Assembly: GCA_015056255.1 (NCBI GenBank)
Contig: SVGP01000002.1
Location: 91,829 to 155,828, forward strand
Reading direction: 5' to 3'
Length of the DNA: 64,000 bases
Origin: Clostridiales bacterium
Lineage (GTDB): Bacteria; Bacillota; Clostridia; Christensenellales; Aristaeellaceae
Position numbers and translations under genes: made by a program. Below are positions 16,780-26,751 of this stretch, one piece after another (positions within the stretch are counted from its first letter, which is position 1; each line of letters starts with the position of its first letter). The notes under the pieces were generated by a model. That model was not told where the DNA came from. It did no database searches and saw nothing but the letters and a program-made list of their open reading frames with translations.

Positions 16780-17109
16780 ATATCCCGGAGTTTTCAGGAT
16801 CGCAGAGATATTTCACCTGAACAAAGTCCGGATTTCATTTGACGCAGGATATCAAAAGCATCCGAAGCGTCTGTCTTTGATAAAGTCAATCGTTACCAGG
16901 CATACCCGATAGGGTTTCTACCTTATTTATATATGTCGCTTCTTAATAAAGCATATTTCAATCATTAAAATCTATCGGCAGACAATGAACGAAAGCTGCT
17001 TTTTCAAAAAATGAGGCTTTTTTTATGCGTCATTTCATCTCCAATCATGACAAAAACATGCTCTTTTCATTGATATTCCAACTTTAACATGTTTTTTTGC
17101 CCTCAGGTA
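16780..17109 (+). other. Gene-free stretch with alternative small hairpins
   Basis: About 330 AT-rich bases between the tRNA terminator and the hrcA promoter. I see no credible reading frame. Two mutually exclusive hairpins overlap at 16841-16882: GACGCaGGAT (16841-16850) with ATCCgaaGCGTC (16860-16871), or 16850-16860 with 16872-16882. A weak hairpin followed by seven T lies near 16990-17025. A small RNA is possible but unproven. Confidence 0.3.
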
Positions 17110-17139
17110 TTGACAAACTACCCTTGAGAGTGCTAATCT
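17110..17139 (+). promoter_or_regulatory. Promoter of the hrcA heat-shock operon
   Basis: TTGACA (17110-17115), 18-base spacer, TAATCT (17134-17139) with an extended TG two bases before it. The -10 box lies inside the upstream CIRCE half-site. Confidence 0.7.
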
Positions 17140-17177
17140 ATGCAATGTAATTAGCACTCACCTTAAATGAGTGCTAA
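17128..17177 (+). promoter_or_regulatory. CIRCE operator plus an extra half-site
   Basis: The perfect CIRCE element TTAGCACTC-N9-GAGTGCTAA spans 17151-17177 and is the HrcA binding site. A third half-site GAGTGCTAA at 17128-17136 lies 14 bases upstream in inverted orientation to the first arm, on top of the -10 box. HrcA bound here would block transcription of its own operon. Confidence 0.95.
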
Positions 17178-17196
17178 CGGCAAAGGAGGTGAGCGC

Positions 17197-18225
17197 ATGA
17201 CGCTGGACGATCGCAAATTTATGATCCTAAAAGCGATCATCGACGATTACATCCTGACCGCAGTTCCTGTTGGATCCAGAACCATTTCCCGAAAGGCGGG
17301 CGTCGGCTTTTCGCCGGCCACCATCCGAAATGAAATGAGCGATCTGGAGGAGCTCGGATATCTTGCTCAGCCGCACACGTCGGCGGGCCGCATTCCGTCC
17401 AACAAAGCGTATCGCCTGTATGTGGACAGACTCTTAAAATTCGGCGGCCTCAGCGCGGAGATGAAGCAGCGCATCGATCAGCACATGAATCACCGCTCCA
17501 ATCAGGTGGAGGAAATGATTCGCACCGCCGCTTCCGTATTATCGGACGCCACGCAGTACACGAGCGTGATCGTTGCTCCTCAGATGCACTCCCTTCGCAT
17601 TAAGCGCGTTCAGCTGGTGCCGATTTCGGACACCGCCGCGCTCATGGTCGTGGTAACGAGCGCCGGCATCGTGAAGGACGCGGTCGTAAGGGTTCCTGAG
17701 GGCATAACGCCGGAGCATCTGTACCGCATATCCGAAATGCTGACGAATGAGCTTCAAAACCATACCTTAAGTGAAGTCAGACAGATTTTTGCCCAGCTGT
17801 TTCGCGATCTCTCCATGCACAGAAGGCTCCTTGGCGGCGTGATGAGCGCGATGGAGGATAAGCTGATGGAGGATGCGCCCGAGGACATCGTCATTATGGG
17901 CCCCACCAAAATGTTGAACTATCCCGAATACAGCGACGTGGAAAAGGCGAAAAACATCCTGTCGGTATTTGAGTCGCGCGACAGACTCATGAATGTTTTG
18001 AAAAAGTCCGGCGGCATGGAAATCTCCATCCGCATCGGTCCTGAAACGGGGCTTGAGGAACTCAAGGATTGTTCCCTGGTCACCGCGACCTACTCCGTCG
18101 GCCCGCACGGCAAAGGCACGCTCGGCATCATCGGTCCCACCCGAATGGATTACGGGCGCGTCATCAGCGTGATGGGATATATGGGACAGGTCATCAGTAA
18201 TTTATTATCCGGAGAAGAGCAATGA
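17197..18225 (+). CDS. hrcA: Heat-inducible transcription repressor HrcA
   Basis: Represses class I heat-shock genes by binding CIRCE; its activity depends on GroE. It is 342 residues, the family length. An N-terminal winged helix includes GSRTISRKAGVGFSPATIRN and DLEELGYLAQPHTSAGRIPS, both near-invariant in HrcA; the C-terminus has TYSVGPHGKGTLGIIGPTRM. The start is ATG 17197, with AAAGGAGGTG 7 bases upstream; the earlier in-frame ATG at 17167 lies inside the operator. It is the first gene of the operon with grpE, dnaK, dnaJ, prmA, rsmE, mtaB and a HIT gene. Confidence 0.97.
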   Translation: MTLDDRKFMILKAIIDDYILTAVPVGSRTISRKAGVGFSPATIRNEMSDLEELGYLAQPHTSAGRIPSNKAYRLYVDRLLKFGGLSAEMKQRIDQHMNHRSNQVEEMIRTAASVLSDATQYTSVIVAPQMHSLRIKRVQLVPISDTAALMVVVTSAGIVKDAVVRVPEGITPEHLYRISEMLTNELQNHTLSEVRQIFAQLFRDLSMHRRLLGGVMSAMEDKLMEDAPEDIVIMGPTKMLNYPEYSDVEKAKNILSVFESRDRLMNVLKKSGGMEISIRIGPETGLEELKDCSLVTATYSVGPHGKGTLGIIGPTRMDYGRVISVMGYMGQVISNLLSGEEQ

Positions 18226-18815
18226 AGAAAAAGGGGAAGACAATGAAAAATCAGGAAGAAACGGTTTTGAATGAAAACGTAAACGTTGAAAGCGAAGCCG
18301 CGACCAATGAAGAGACGACGGAAACCACCGAAAACACCGAAATGCCCACGCAGGAAGAATGGGCCGAGGCGCTGAAAAAGTGCGTGGAGGAGAGAGACAA
18401 CTATAAAGATCTCATGCTTCGCGCGCAGGCCGAGTTTGCAAACTTCAAAAGAAGAAACGCAACCGTCCGCACCGACGCCTATGACGACGGCGTTCGCGAA
18501 ACCATTTTCGGCATCCTGCCCATCATCGATAACCTCGATCTTGCCATCAAGCACGCCGTTCAGCAGGGCGACGAGGGACCGATGGTTGAGGGCGTTAAAA
18601 TGACTTTAAAGCTTTTGATGGAAGCCATGGGCAAGCTTGGCCTTGAGGAAGTTGAGTCCGAAGGCGTGATGTTTGATCCCGAAAAGCACAACGCCATCAT
18701 GCGCGAGCCCGGCGGAGAGGCAGACATGATCGCTGAGGTTTTCCAGAAGGGCTATAAGGTCAAGGACAAAATCATCCGCTATGCGATGGTCAAGGTATTT
18801 TCCGGGGAAGAATAA
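18222..18815 (+). CDS. grpE: Nucleotide exchange factor GrpE
   Basis: Releases ADP from DnaK. It is 197 residues: an acidic, disordered N-terminus rich in Glu, Thr and Asn (about 1-45), a coiled-coil helix (about 45-90, with DLMLRAQAEFANFKRR typical of the family), then the beta-domain with the signature HNAIMREPGGEADMIAEV and GYKVKDKIIRYAMVKV. ATG 18222 overlaps the hrcA stop (ATGA) and is preceded by GGAGAAG; an internal ATG at 18243 is a weaker alternative. Confidence 0.95.
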   Translation: MKKKGKTMKNQEETVLNENVNVESEAATNEETTETTENTEMPTQEEWAEALKKCVEERDNYKDLMLRAQAEFANFKRRNATVRTDAYDDGVRETIFGILPIIDNLDLAIKHAVQQGDEGPMVEGVKMTLKLLMEAMGKLGLEEVESEGVMFDPEKHNAIMREPGGEADMIAEVFQKGYKVKDKIIRYAMVKVFSGEE

Positions 18816-18822
18816 TAGATAA

Positions 18823-20676
<1,854 letters not shown>

Positions 20677-20719
20677 TTTAAAAAATAAAAATCCAGCGCA
20701 CAAAATGCGCATAATACAG

Positions 20720-20748
20720 CGCGAAAGCCGAATTTTCCGGCTTTCGCG
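20720..20748 (+). other. Perfect 11-bp hairpin between dnaK and dnaJ
   Basis: CGCGAAAGCCG (20720-20730) pairs with CGGCTTTCGCG (20738-20748) around a 7-base loop. No T run follows, so it is not a full terminator. It could lower dnaJ output or protect the dnaK end of the mRNA. Confidence 0.6.
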
Positions 20749-20789
20749 GTTGTGCTGATAAAAGAAACGACATAAAGAGGTGTGTCAAT

Positions 20790-21917
20790 TTGGCAAAGCG
20801 GGATTATTATGAGGTGCTTGGCCTGGAAAGAAATGCAGACGATGCGGCTATTAAAAGGGCGTATCGCCAGATGGCCAAAAAGTACCATCCCGACGTCAAC
20901 CCCGGCGACAAAGAAGCGGAAGAAAAGTTCAAGGAAGCGAACGAAGCGTATTCCGTGCTTTCCGACGCCCAAAAGCGCGCCCGCTATGACCAGTTTGGTC
21001 ATGAAGAGCCCGGTCAGGGCAGCGGGTTCGGCGGTTTTGAGGGCTTCGGCGGTTTTGGCGGGTTCGGCGGCTTTGATGATATATTCAATATTTTTACAGG
21101 CGGCGCAACCGGCAGCCGCCGTACCGGCCCTGTTCAGGGCGACGACATCCGTATCGGCGTAAATCTCACCTTTGAAGAAGCCGCCAAGGGCTGCGCGAAG
21201 GAAATTAACCTCGTTCGCACCGAAACCTGCGACGAATGCAAAGGTACCGGCGCAAAGCCCGGCACAAAGCCCACAAGCTGCGCCCGCTGCAAGGGCACCG
21301 GCGTAGAAACGGTCATCGCAAACACAGCCTTTGGCCGCGTTCAGAACAGACGCGCCTGCTCCGTATGTCAGGGCAAGGGCCAGACGGTTTCCGATCCCTG
21401 TCCCAAGTGTAATGGCAAGGGCAAAATCCGCACCTCCAAGCGCAGAAGCGTGAATATTCCCGCCGGCGTTGACGAGGGCAACATCGTGACCGTATACGGA
21501 CAGGGCCATGCCGGCGACAACGGCGGCCCCTCGGGCGATTTACAATTGATTATTTCCGTAAAGCCCCACAAGCTTTTTATGAGAAATGGCTCGGACATCC
21601 ATATCGATGTTCCGATTTCCTTCACGCAGGCGGCGCTGGGCGCGGAAATCGATGTGCCCACGCTCGAAAAGCCCGTCAAATACACCATTCCCGAAGGCAC
21701 GCAGCCCGGCGCGCAGTTCCGCATTCGCGGCATGGGCATTCCGAATGTTCGAACCGCCAACAAAGGCGACCTTTACATCAATGTCAAAGTGGAAGTGCCC
21801 AAAAAGCTTACGGACAAGCAAAAGGAAATCCTTCGCATCTTTGACGAATCCACCACCGGCAAGGAATATGAGCAGAAAAAATCATTCTTCGACCGCGTGA
21901 AGGACGCGTTTTCCTAA
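20790..21917 (+). CDS. dnaJ: Chaperone protein DnaJ (Hsp40)
   Basis: Co-chaperone that stimulates DnaK ATPase and delivers substrates. It is 375 residues. The J domain with the HPD triad (KYHPDVNPG) covers residues 1-70, then a Gly/Phe-rich linker. Four zinc repeats follow ([32 protein letters not shown]), then the C-terminal client-binding domains. It starts with TTG at 20790; GAGGTG lies about 8 bases upstream and the second residue onward matches the family ([10 protein letters not shown]). Confidence 0.97.
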   Translation: MAKRDYYEVLGLERNADDAAIKRAYRQMAKKYHPDVNPGDKEAEEKFKEANEAYSVLSDAQKRARYDQFGHEEPGQGSGFGGFEGFGGFGGFGGFDDIFNIFTGGATGSRRTGPVQGDDIRIGVNLTFEEAAKGCAKEINLVRTETCDECKGTGAKPGTKPTSCARCKGTGVETVIANTAFGRVQNRRACSVCQGKGQTVSDPCPKCNGKGKIRTSKRRSVNIPAGVDEGNIVTVYGQGHAGDNGGPSGDLQLIISVKPHKLFMRNGSDIHIDVPISFTQAALGAEIDVPTLEKPVKYTIPEGTQPGAQFRIRGMGIPNVRTANKGDLYINVKVEVPKKLTDKQKEILRIFDESTTGKEYEQKKSFFDRVKDAFS

Positions 21918-21942
21918 GAAAATATAGAAAGGGAAACACATT

Positions 21943-22887
21943 ATGGATTGGATGAAGATTACCGTGCTTACGACTACGATTGCAAGCGAAATCGTAAGCC
22001 AGATGCTGATTGACGCAGGCAGCCAGGGCACGATCATCGAAGACAAAAACGACGTTCAGCTGAATCAGCGTCCCGAAGGCCAGTGGGACATCATCGATGA
22101 AGAAATCGCAAGAAGAATCGGCGACGACGTTAAGGTTACCGGCTTTTATCCGATGGACAACCGCGCTCCCGATACGTTGTCCTATGTAAAGGACAGAGCC
22201 AGAGAGCTTCCTTCGATTGCCCCCGGCATCGACCTTGGAAAGCTCGAAGTCAATATGACTACCATCGACGATGAAGACTGGGCGGAGAACTGGAAAAGCC
22301 AGTATAAACCTTTCCGCCTCGGAAAGCACATCGTCATTCGTCCCGGCTGGGAAGAATACGATGCGGAGCCTACAGACAAAGTTGTCACCATTGATCCCGG
22401 CATGGCCTTTGGCACCGGTACCCACGAAACCACCGGCATGTGCGTAAGCCTCGTTGAGGAATATGTGAAGGAAGGCATGGACGTTATCGATATCGGCACC
22501 GGCACCGGCATTCTCGCCATCGCCGCCGCTCATATGGGTGCAAAGCACGTGCTTGCCAGCGATATCGATCCCATGGCGGTTCGCGTTGCCAAAGAAAACA
22601 TCGAAATCAACGGTTTTTCTGATGTGATTGAAGCCAAGGAGGGCGACCTTCTGGAGGCTGCTGAAAGCGACGCCAACGTTGTGATCGCCAATATCATTGC
22701 AGACGTTATCATCCATATCTCAGCGCCCGTTCGCGCGCTGATCCGTGAGGGCGGCGTGTTCATCTGCTCTGGCATTGCGCGCGAGCGCGAGGACGAAGTG
22801 ATTGACGCGCTTAAAAAGGCCGGATACGGCAAGCTCGACATACGCAACGACGGCGAATGGACAGCCATCGCCTGCCAGAGAGATTAA
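21943..22887 (+). CDS. prmA: Ribosomal protein L11 methyltransferase
   Basis: SAM-dependent methyltransferase that trimethylates ribosomal protein L11. It is 314 residues, the normal length. An N-terminal substrate-recognition domain precedes the Rossmann fold with motif I VIDIGTGTGILAIAAA, upstream GMAFGTGTHETT (PrmA hallmark) and the catalytic-region NVVIANIIADV. It sits 25 bases after dnaJ, the place it holds in Bacillus and many clostridia. Confidence 0.95.
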   Translation: MDWMKITVLTTTIASEIVSQMLIDAGSQGTIIEDKNDVQLNQRPEGQWDIIDEEIARRIGDDVKVTGFYPMDNRAPDTLSYVKDRARELPSIAPGIDLGKLEVNMTTIDDEDWAENWKSQYKPFRLGKHIVIRPGWEEYDAEPTDKVVTIDPGMAFGTGTHETTGMCVSLVEEYVKEGMDVIDIGTGTGILAIAAAHMGAKHVLASDIDPMAVRVAKENIEINGFSDVIEAKEGDLLEAAESDANVVIANIIADVIIHISAPVRALIREGGVFICSGIAREREDEVIDALKKAGYGKLDIRNDGEWTAIACQRD

Positions 22888-22891
22888 AGGC

Positions 22892-23626
22892 ATGCATAGG
22901 TTCAGAATCGATAAAAACGAAATTCAAAACGCGCGCGCGCCGCTTTCAAACGAAGAAGCGGCGCACGCGCTTAAAGTACTGAGATTAAAAGATGGCGAGG
23001 CGGTTCAGGCGCTGGACGGCGAGGGCGGCATGTGGAGTGCAAAGCTCTGCGTGACGGACGGTAAAAATGCATATCTCGAGCTTGAAAGCGAAATCTCCAA
23101 TTCCGAAGCGCCCATTGACGTAACGGTTTACATGGGCATTCCCAAGGGCGATAAGTTTGAATTTCTGTGCCAGAAGCTTACGGAGCTTGGCGTAAGAAGG
23201 CTTGTGCCTGTTCGAATGGAGCGCAGCGTCGCCAAAATCGAGGAAAAAGAAAAGGACAAAAAGCTTCAGAGATTCCGTAAAATTGCGCAGGAAGCACAAA
23301 AGCAGTGCGGACGCGGCATGGAGATGGAGATTTCCGATCCCATTAGCGTGAAAGAGCTTGAAAAGCGCGTAAATGAGCATGTCCTCACGCTCCTTTTATG
23401 GGAAGAAGCTGAAAACTACAGAACGCGGGACGTATTTAAAGAGCAACCCGAATGCACTGACATCGCCTGCATCATCGGTCCCGAGGGCGGCATTTCCGAA
23501 AAGGAAGCAAATGCGTTTGTGGAGGCGGGCGCAAAATGCGTAACGCTGGGTCCGCGCATCCTTCGCGCCGAAACAGCGGCGGTCACTTCCGTAAGCGTCA
23601 TTATGAGTTTGTGGGGGGATGTGTGA
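22892..23626 (+). CDS. rsmE: 16S rRNA (uracil1498-N3)-methyltransferase
   Basis: Methylates U1498 of 16S rRNA. It is 244 residues from ATG 22892, four bases after the prmA stop. The N-terminal PUA-like part begins MHRFRIDK. The SPOUT trefoil-knot end shows IIGPEGGISEKEANAF and LGPRILRAETA, the SAM-binding knot of RsmE. Longer frames into prmA are discarded because the protein begins in the family manner at MHRF. Confidence 0.95.
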   Translation: MHRFRIDKNEIQNARAPLSNEEAAHALKVLRLKDGEAVQALDGEGGMWSAKLCVTDGKNAYLELESEISNSEAPIDVTVYMGIPKGDKFEFLCQKLTELGVRRLVPVRMERSVAKIEEKEKDKKLQRFRKIAQEAQKQCGRGMEMEISDPISVKELEKRVNEHVLTLLLWEEAENYRTRDVFKEQPECTDIACIIGPEGGISEKEANAFVEAGAKCVTLGPRILRAETAAVTSVSVIMSLWGDV

Positions 23627-23628
23627 GG

Positions 23629-24906
23629 ATGAAAATCGCAACGCATACCCTGGGCTGCAAGGTCAATCAGTACGACACCGAAGCTATGCTCGAGCTTTTC
23701 GAAAAGGCGGGCTACGAATCCGTATCGATCAATGAGGGAGCGGACGTTTATCTGATCAATACCTGTACCGTCACGGGCACAGGCGATCAGAAAAGCGTGA
23801 AGCTGATCAGAAGAATCCACAGAGAGCATCCGTCTGCCCACATCATCGCCGCAGGCTGCCTTACCCAAAGGGACGCAAAGCGCGTGATGTTGGAGGGCGT
23901 TGTGCTTGCCATCGGCGTCCAGAATAGGGCAAGGGTCGTCGAGCTTTATCATGAAGCCGTTAAAGCTAATGAACCCATCGATGCAACCGCATCCGTGAAA
24001 GGCGCGAAATTCGAATGCCTTTCCGTCATGCGCCACGAGGGCAAAACCCGCGCGACCATGAAAATTCAGGAAGGATGCGACCGGTTCTGCACCTATTGCA
24101 TCATTCCTTACGTGAGAGGCCCTGTGCGCAGCATGCCTCTTGAGGACGTGAAGGCGGAAGCCGAAAGGCTTGCAGGGGCGGGTTATCGAGAAATTGTGGT
24201 TACAGGCATCCACATGGGCTCCTACGGCCGTGAAATTGACGCAAGCCTGATTGACGCAATTGAAATTGTGTGTAAAACAGAAGGCGTTGAGCGCGTGCGC
24301 ATCGGCTCTCTTGAACCGATAACGGTTACGGATGAATTTGCCTACCGCCTGTCGCGGCTTAACGAAATCTGTCCGCAGTTTCATCTTTCGCTTCAAAGCG
24401 GAAGTGCAGAGGTTTTAAAGCGCATGAGACGGCGCTACACCCCCGACGAATACCTTGAAAGTGCAAGGATTCTTCGAAAATATTTCCCGAACTGCGCTCT
24501 GACCACCGACGCCATCGCAGGTTTCCCGGGCGAAACCGAGGAGGAAGCCGAGGAAACGCGTGAATTTGTCAAAACAGCCGATTTTGCGCGCATCCACGTT
24601 TTCCCGTATTCCAGAAGATCGGGAACGGTTGCGGATAAAATGCCCGGACAGGTGCCGGAGGAAATCAAAAAGGAACGCACACAGAAATTGATTGAAATCG
24701 GGAACAAACTTGAACTTGAATACGTCAAAAAAACAGTAGGCACATACGAGACCGTACTTTTTGAAACTGCGTCGCCCGAAGGCGGGGCAGAGGGGTACAC
24801 AAAAAGCTACGTGCGCGTGAGAGCCAACTGTGAGCCCGGCCAGATGAAAACCGTTTTTATCGAAAAAACGGAGGGCACGCTTGCCATCGGCCGGACGGAC
24901 AACTGA
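23629..24906 (+). CDS. mtaB: tRNA t6A37 methylthiotransferase MtaB
   Basis: Radical SAM enzyme that converts t6A37 to ms2t6A37 in tRNAs reading ANN codons. It is 425 residues. The N-terminal UPF0004 domain starts IATHTLGCKVNQYDTEAM, the pattern that separates MtaB from MiaB. The radical SAM triad is CDRFCTYCIIPYVRG, and a TRAM domain closes the protein. Two iron-sulfur clusters are expected. The t6A synthesis enzyme TsaC is encoded further on in this window. The start is ATG 23629, two bases after rsmE. Confidence 0.95.
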   Translation: MKIATHTLGCKVNQYDTEAMLELFEKAGYESVSINEGADVYLINTCTVTGTGDQKSVKLIRRIHREHPSAHIIAAGCLTQRDAKRVMLEGVVLAIGVQNRARVVELYHEAVKANEPIDATASVKGAKFECLSVMRHEGKTRATMKIQEGCDRFCTYCIIPYVRGPVRSMPLEDVKAEAERLAGAGYREIVVTGIHMGSYGREIDASLIDAIEIVCKTEGVERVRIGSLEPITVTDEFAYRLSRLNEICPQFHLSLQSGSAEVLKRMRRRYTPDEYLESARILRKYFPNCALTTDAIAGFPGETEEEAEETREFVKTADFARIHVFPYSRRSGTVADKMPGQVPEEIKKERTQKLIEIGNKLELEYVKKTVGTYETVLFETASPEGGAEGYTKSYVRVRANCEPGQMKTVFIEKTEGTLAIGRTDN

Positions 24907-24923
24907 TCCGGAGGTGAACTGAA

Positions 24924-25265
24924 ATGGGAGACTGCATTTTCTGCAAGATCATTGCCGGCGATATCCCGTCCACAAAGGTATATGAGGACGAGCTTACGTA
25001 TGCGTTTCGGGATATCAATCCGCAGGCAAAGGTACATATCCTGGTTGCGCCCAAGGAGCATATGAAGGATATGGCCGAATGCGCAAAGCGCACCGACGAT
25101 CTTGCAGGCCACATGATGAAGGTATGCGTAAAAATCGCAGAAGCGGAGGGCCTTGAAAACGGTTATCGCCTGATTACCAATAAAGGCGATCACGGTTGCC
25201 AGAGCGTAGGCCATCTGCACGTCCATATTCTGGGCGGCGAAAAGCTGTCCGACAAAATGGGATAA
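24924..25265 (+). CDS. HIT-family nucleotide hydrolase (HinT-like)
   Basis: A 113-residue histidine-triad protein. The N-terminal CIFCKIIAGDIPS and the active-site HLHVHILGG are of the HinT branch, which hydrolyses nucleoside phosphoramidates and adenylates. GGAGGTG precedes ATG 24924, 17 bases after mtaB. It is the last gene of the hrcA operon before the rpsU promoter; no terminator is seen in between, so read-through into rpsU is possible. Confidence 0.93.
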   Translation: MGDCIFCKIIAGDIPSTKVYEDELTYAFRDINPQAKVHILVAPKEHMKDMAECAKRTDDLAGHMMKVCVKIAEAEGLENGYRLITNKGDHGCQSVGHLHVHILGGEKLSDKMG

Positions 25266-25326
25266 ACAGTTTACAAAAAATCACAAAAATGCCCCAACCT
25301 CTTAAACGTTAAAAGATATGAAATAC

Positions 25327-25355
25327 TTGACGTTGGACGTGGTTTGAGGTATAAT
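25327..25355 (+). promoter_or_regulatory. Promoter of rpsU
   Basis: TTGACG (25327-25332), 17-base spacer, TATAAT (25350-25355). Confidence 0.85.
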
Positions 25356-25362
25356 AGTCTTT

Positions 25363-25399
25363 GTAGCGCACCCCATGCTACATTGGCAAATGAGTGCCA
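25363..25399 (+). promoter_or_regulatory. Two tandem hairpins in the rpsU leader
   Basis: GTAGC (25363-25367) pairs with GCTAC (25377-25381), and TGGCA (25384-25388) with TGCCA (25395-25399). Both begin just after the predicted transcription start and precede the ribosome-binding site, so leader-mediated control of S21 is possible. Confidence 0.4.
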
Positions 25400-25425
25400 G
25401 CATTCAGCGAGGGGAGGGAAAACAA

Positions 25426-25599
25426 TTGTCTGAAGTTCGAATTCGGGATAACGAATCTCTTGAGAGCGCTCTGAGAAGATTCAAGCGCATGACCGCCCGT
25501 TCCGGCATCCTTGCCGAGGCGCGTAAAAGAGAGCACTACGAAAAGCCCAGCGTAAAGCGCAAGAAGAAGGCTGAGGCCGCCCGTAAGCGCAAGTATTAA
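25426..25599 (+). CDS. rpsU: Ribosomal protein bS21
   Basis: Small-subunit protein near the anti-Shine-Dalgarno end of 16S rRNA. It is 57 residues from TTG 25426, the usual length. GGGGAGGG lies 8 bases upstream; the ATG further upstream lies in the leader hairpins. Conserved segments are [13 protein letters not shown] and [14 protein letters not shown], with a strongly basic C-terminus. It has its own promoter and terminator, so it is monocistronic. Confidence 0.95.
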   Translation: MSEVRIRDNESLESALRRFKRMTARSGILAEARKREHYEKPSVKRKKKAEAARKRKY

Positions 25600-25610
25600 T
25601 TGCCAAGTAA

Positions 25611-25650
25611 GACCCCTTTGTTTTCATACAAAGGGGTCAATTTCCTTTTT
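25611..25650 (+). terminator. Terminator of rpsU
   Basis: Perfect 10-bp stem GACCCCTTTG/CAAAGGGGTC (25611-25620/25629-25638) with an 8-base loop and the T-rich tail TTTCCTTTTT. Confidence 0.93.
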
Positions 25651-25723
25651 ATGGACAAAATTCGCCAAAGCTGCATATTTTGACAGCTTCCTGCATTCAA
25701 TAGATATTGGAGTGGAAACACAA

Positions 25724-26722
25724 ATGAAGTACGCCCTTGTTCTGTGGCCGCTTAGCAATCAAAGATACGTCGAATCTCACATTCAGCCCGCTGTTTCCGA
25801 GCTCGAAATTATTTTAAAAGCCGCAGGCGTTCACGCGAGCGTTGAGCATGTTTTAATCGCCGGAGCCGGGGCGCTTACGTTTACGTCGGAGGAATTAAGC
25901 GTACGTCAGCTTGATTACATCGGAAAGCATTCTTTGTGTTTTTTATTTGGCGCATGGGACGGCGCTTCTCTTACACCGATCGCTTTACCCGGGAAGGACT
26001 TTGTTGGCAGCGACCTTGCCGCGATTTTAAAGTACAAGGGCAAGACCAACGAGCGGTTTACAAAGCAACTCATTAATCTCGCCCTGTATTCCTGCCGCTT
26101 TAATGAAGCGGATGAGAAAATTCACCTGCTTGACCCCATGTGCGGGCGCGGCACCACGCTTTTTCAGGCCGTGAACCGCGAGTGGAACGCTACCGGCATC
26201 GACGCGGACAAAAAGGATATTCTCGAAGGCGTTTCGTTTTTTGAAAAGTATCTGAAATTCAATAAAATCAAGCACAAAAGATCGCAGTCGTCCAGAACCA
26301 TTCAGGGAAAAGCCCCCGTAAACGTTCATTCCATCCGCTTTGGCGGCGAGAAGGGCGATCAGCTCAGTCTAAACTGCGCCATTGCGGATTCCGTAAGCAC
26401 CGCAAAGATTTTCGGAAAAGAAGTTTTTTCCATTATTTGCGCAGATCTTCCTTACGGTGTTCAGCATGCGCCGAACGGGCAGGGCGGCGCAAAGAGCTTT
26501 GAAAATATGCTTGTTTCCTGTCTTCCTGCATGGCGCGAGGCCCTCAAAAAAGGCGGCGCAATCGCGCTTTCCTACAACACCCACACCCTCAAAACCGAGC
26601 GTGTGCGCGAAATTATGGAAAAAGCGGGCTTTGAAGTCATGCGCGGCGGCGCGTATGACAAGATGGAGCATTGGGTGGAGCAGGCCGTCATGCGCGATAT
26701 CGCAGTTTGTGTAAAAAATTAA
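25724..26722 (+). CDS. TRM11/UPF0020-like SAM-dependent RNA methyltransferase, function unknown
   Basis: A 332-residue protein. The N-terminal 110 residues are not recognised. The second part is a Rossmann methyltransferase: motif I LLDPMCGRGTTLFQA (typical of the TRM11/RlmL-type N2-guanine methylases), then ATGIDAD for the SAM ribose, and a catalytic motif IV ICADLPYGVQ where relatives have D-P-P-Y. The substrate is probably a guanine in tRNA or rRNA (inference). ATG 25724 is preferred to GTG 25712 because GGAG overlaps the latter. It has no THUMP domain that I can recognise. Confidence 0.7.
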   Translation: MKYALVLWPLSNQRYVESHIQPAVSELEIILKAAGVHASVEHVLIAGAGALTFTSEELSVRQLDYIGKHSLCFLFGAWDGASLTPIALPGKDFVGSDLAAILKYKGKTNERFTKQLINLALYSCRFNEADEKIHLLDPMCGRGTTLFQAVNREWNATGIDADKKDILEGVSFFEKYLKFNKIKHKRSQSSRTIQGKAPVNVHSIRFGGEKGDQLSLNCAIADSVSTAKIFGKEVFSIICADLPYGVQHAPNGQGGAKSFENMLVSCLPAWREALKKGGAIALSYNTHTLKTERVREIMEKAGFEVMRGGAYDKMEHWVEQAVMRDIAVCVKN

Positions 26723-26738
26723 ATTTTCATATTGTTTC

Positions 26739-26743
26739 GGAGG
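26739..26743 (+). promoter_or_regulatory. Ribosome-binding site that decides the rho start
   Basis: GGAGG lies only two bases before ATG 26746 but eight bases before TTG 26752, so TTG is the better start codon. Confidence 0.65.
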
Positions 26744-26751
26744 TTATGCGC

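Noticed and set aside
16914..16922. GTTTCTACC, a word also found in purine riboswitches
   Set aside because: The required flanking P1 and P3 helices and the CCGACTATG-like 3' part are absent, and no purine gene follows.
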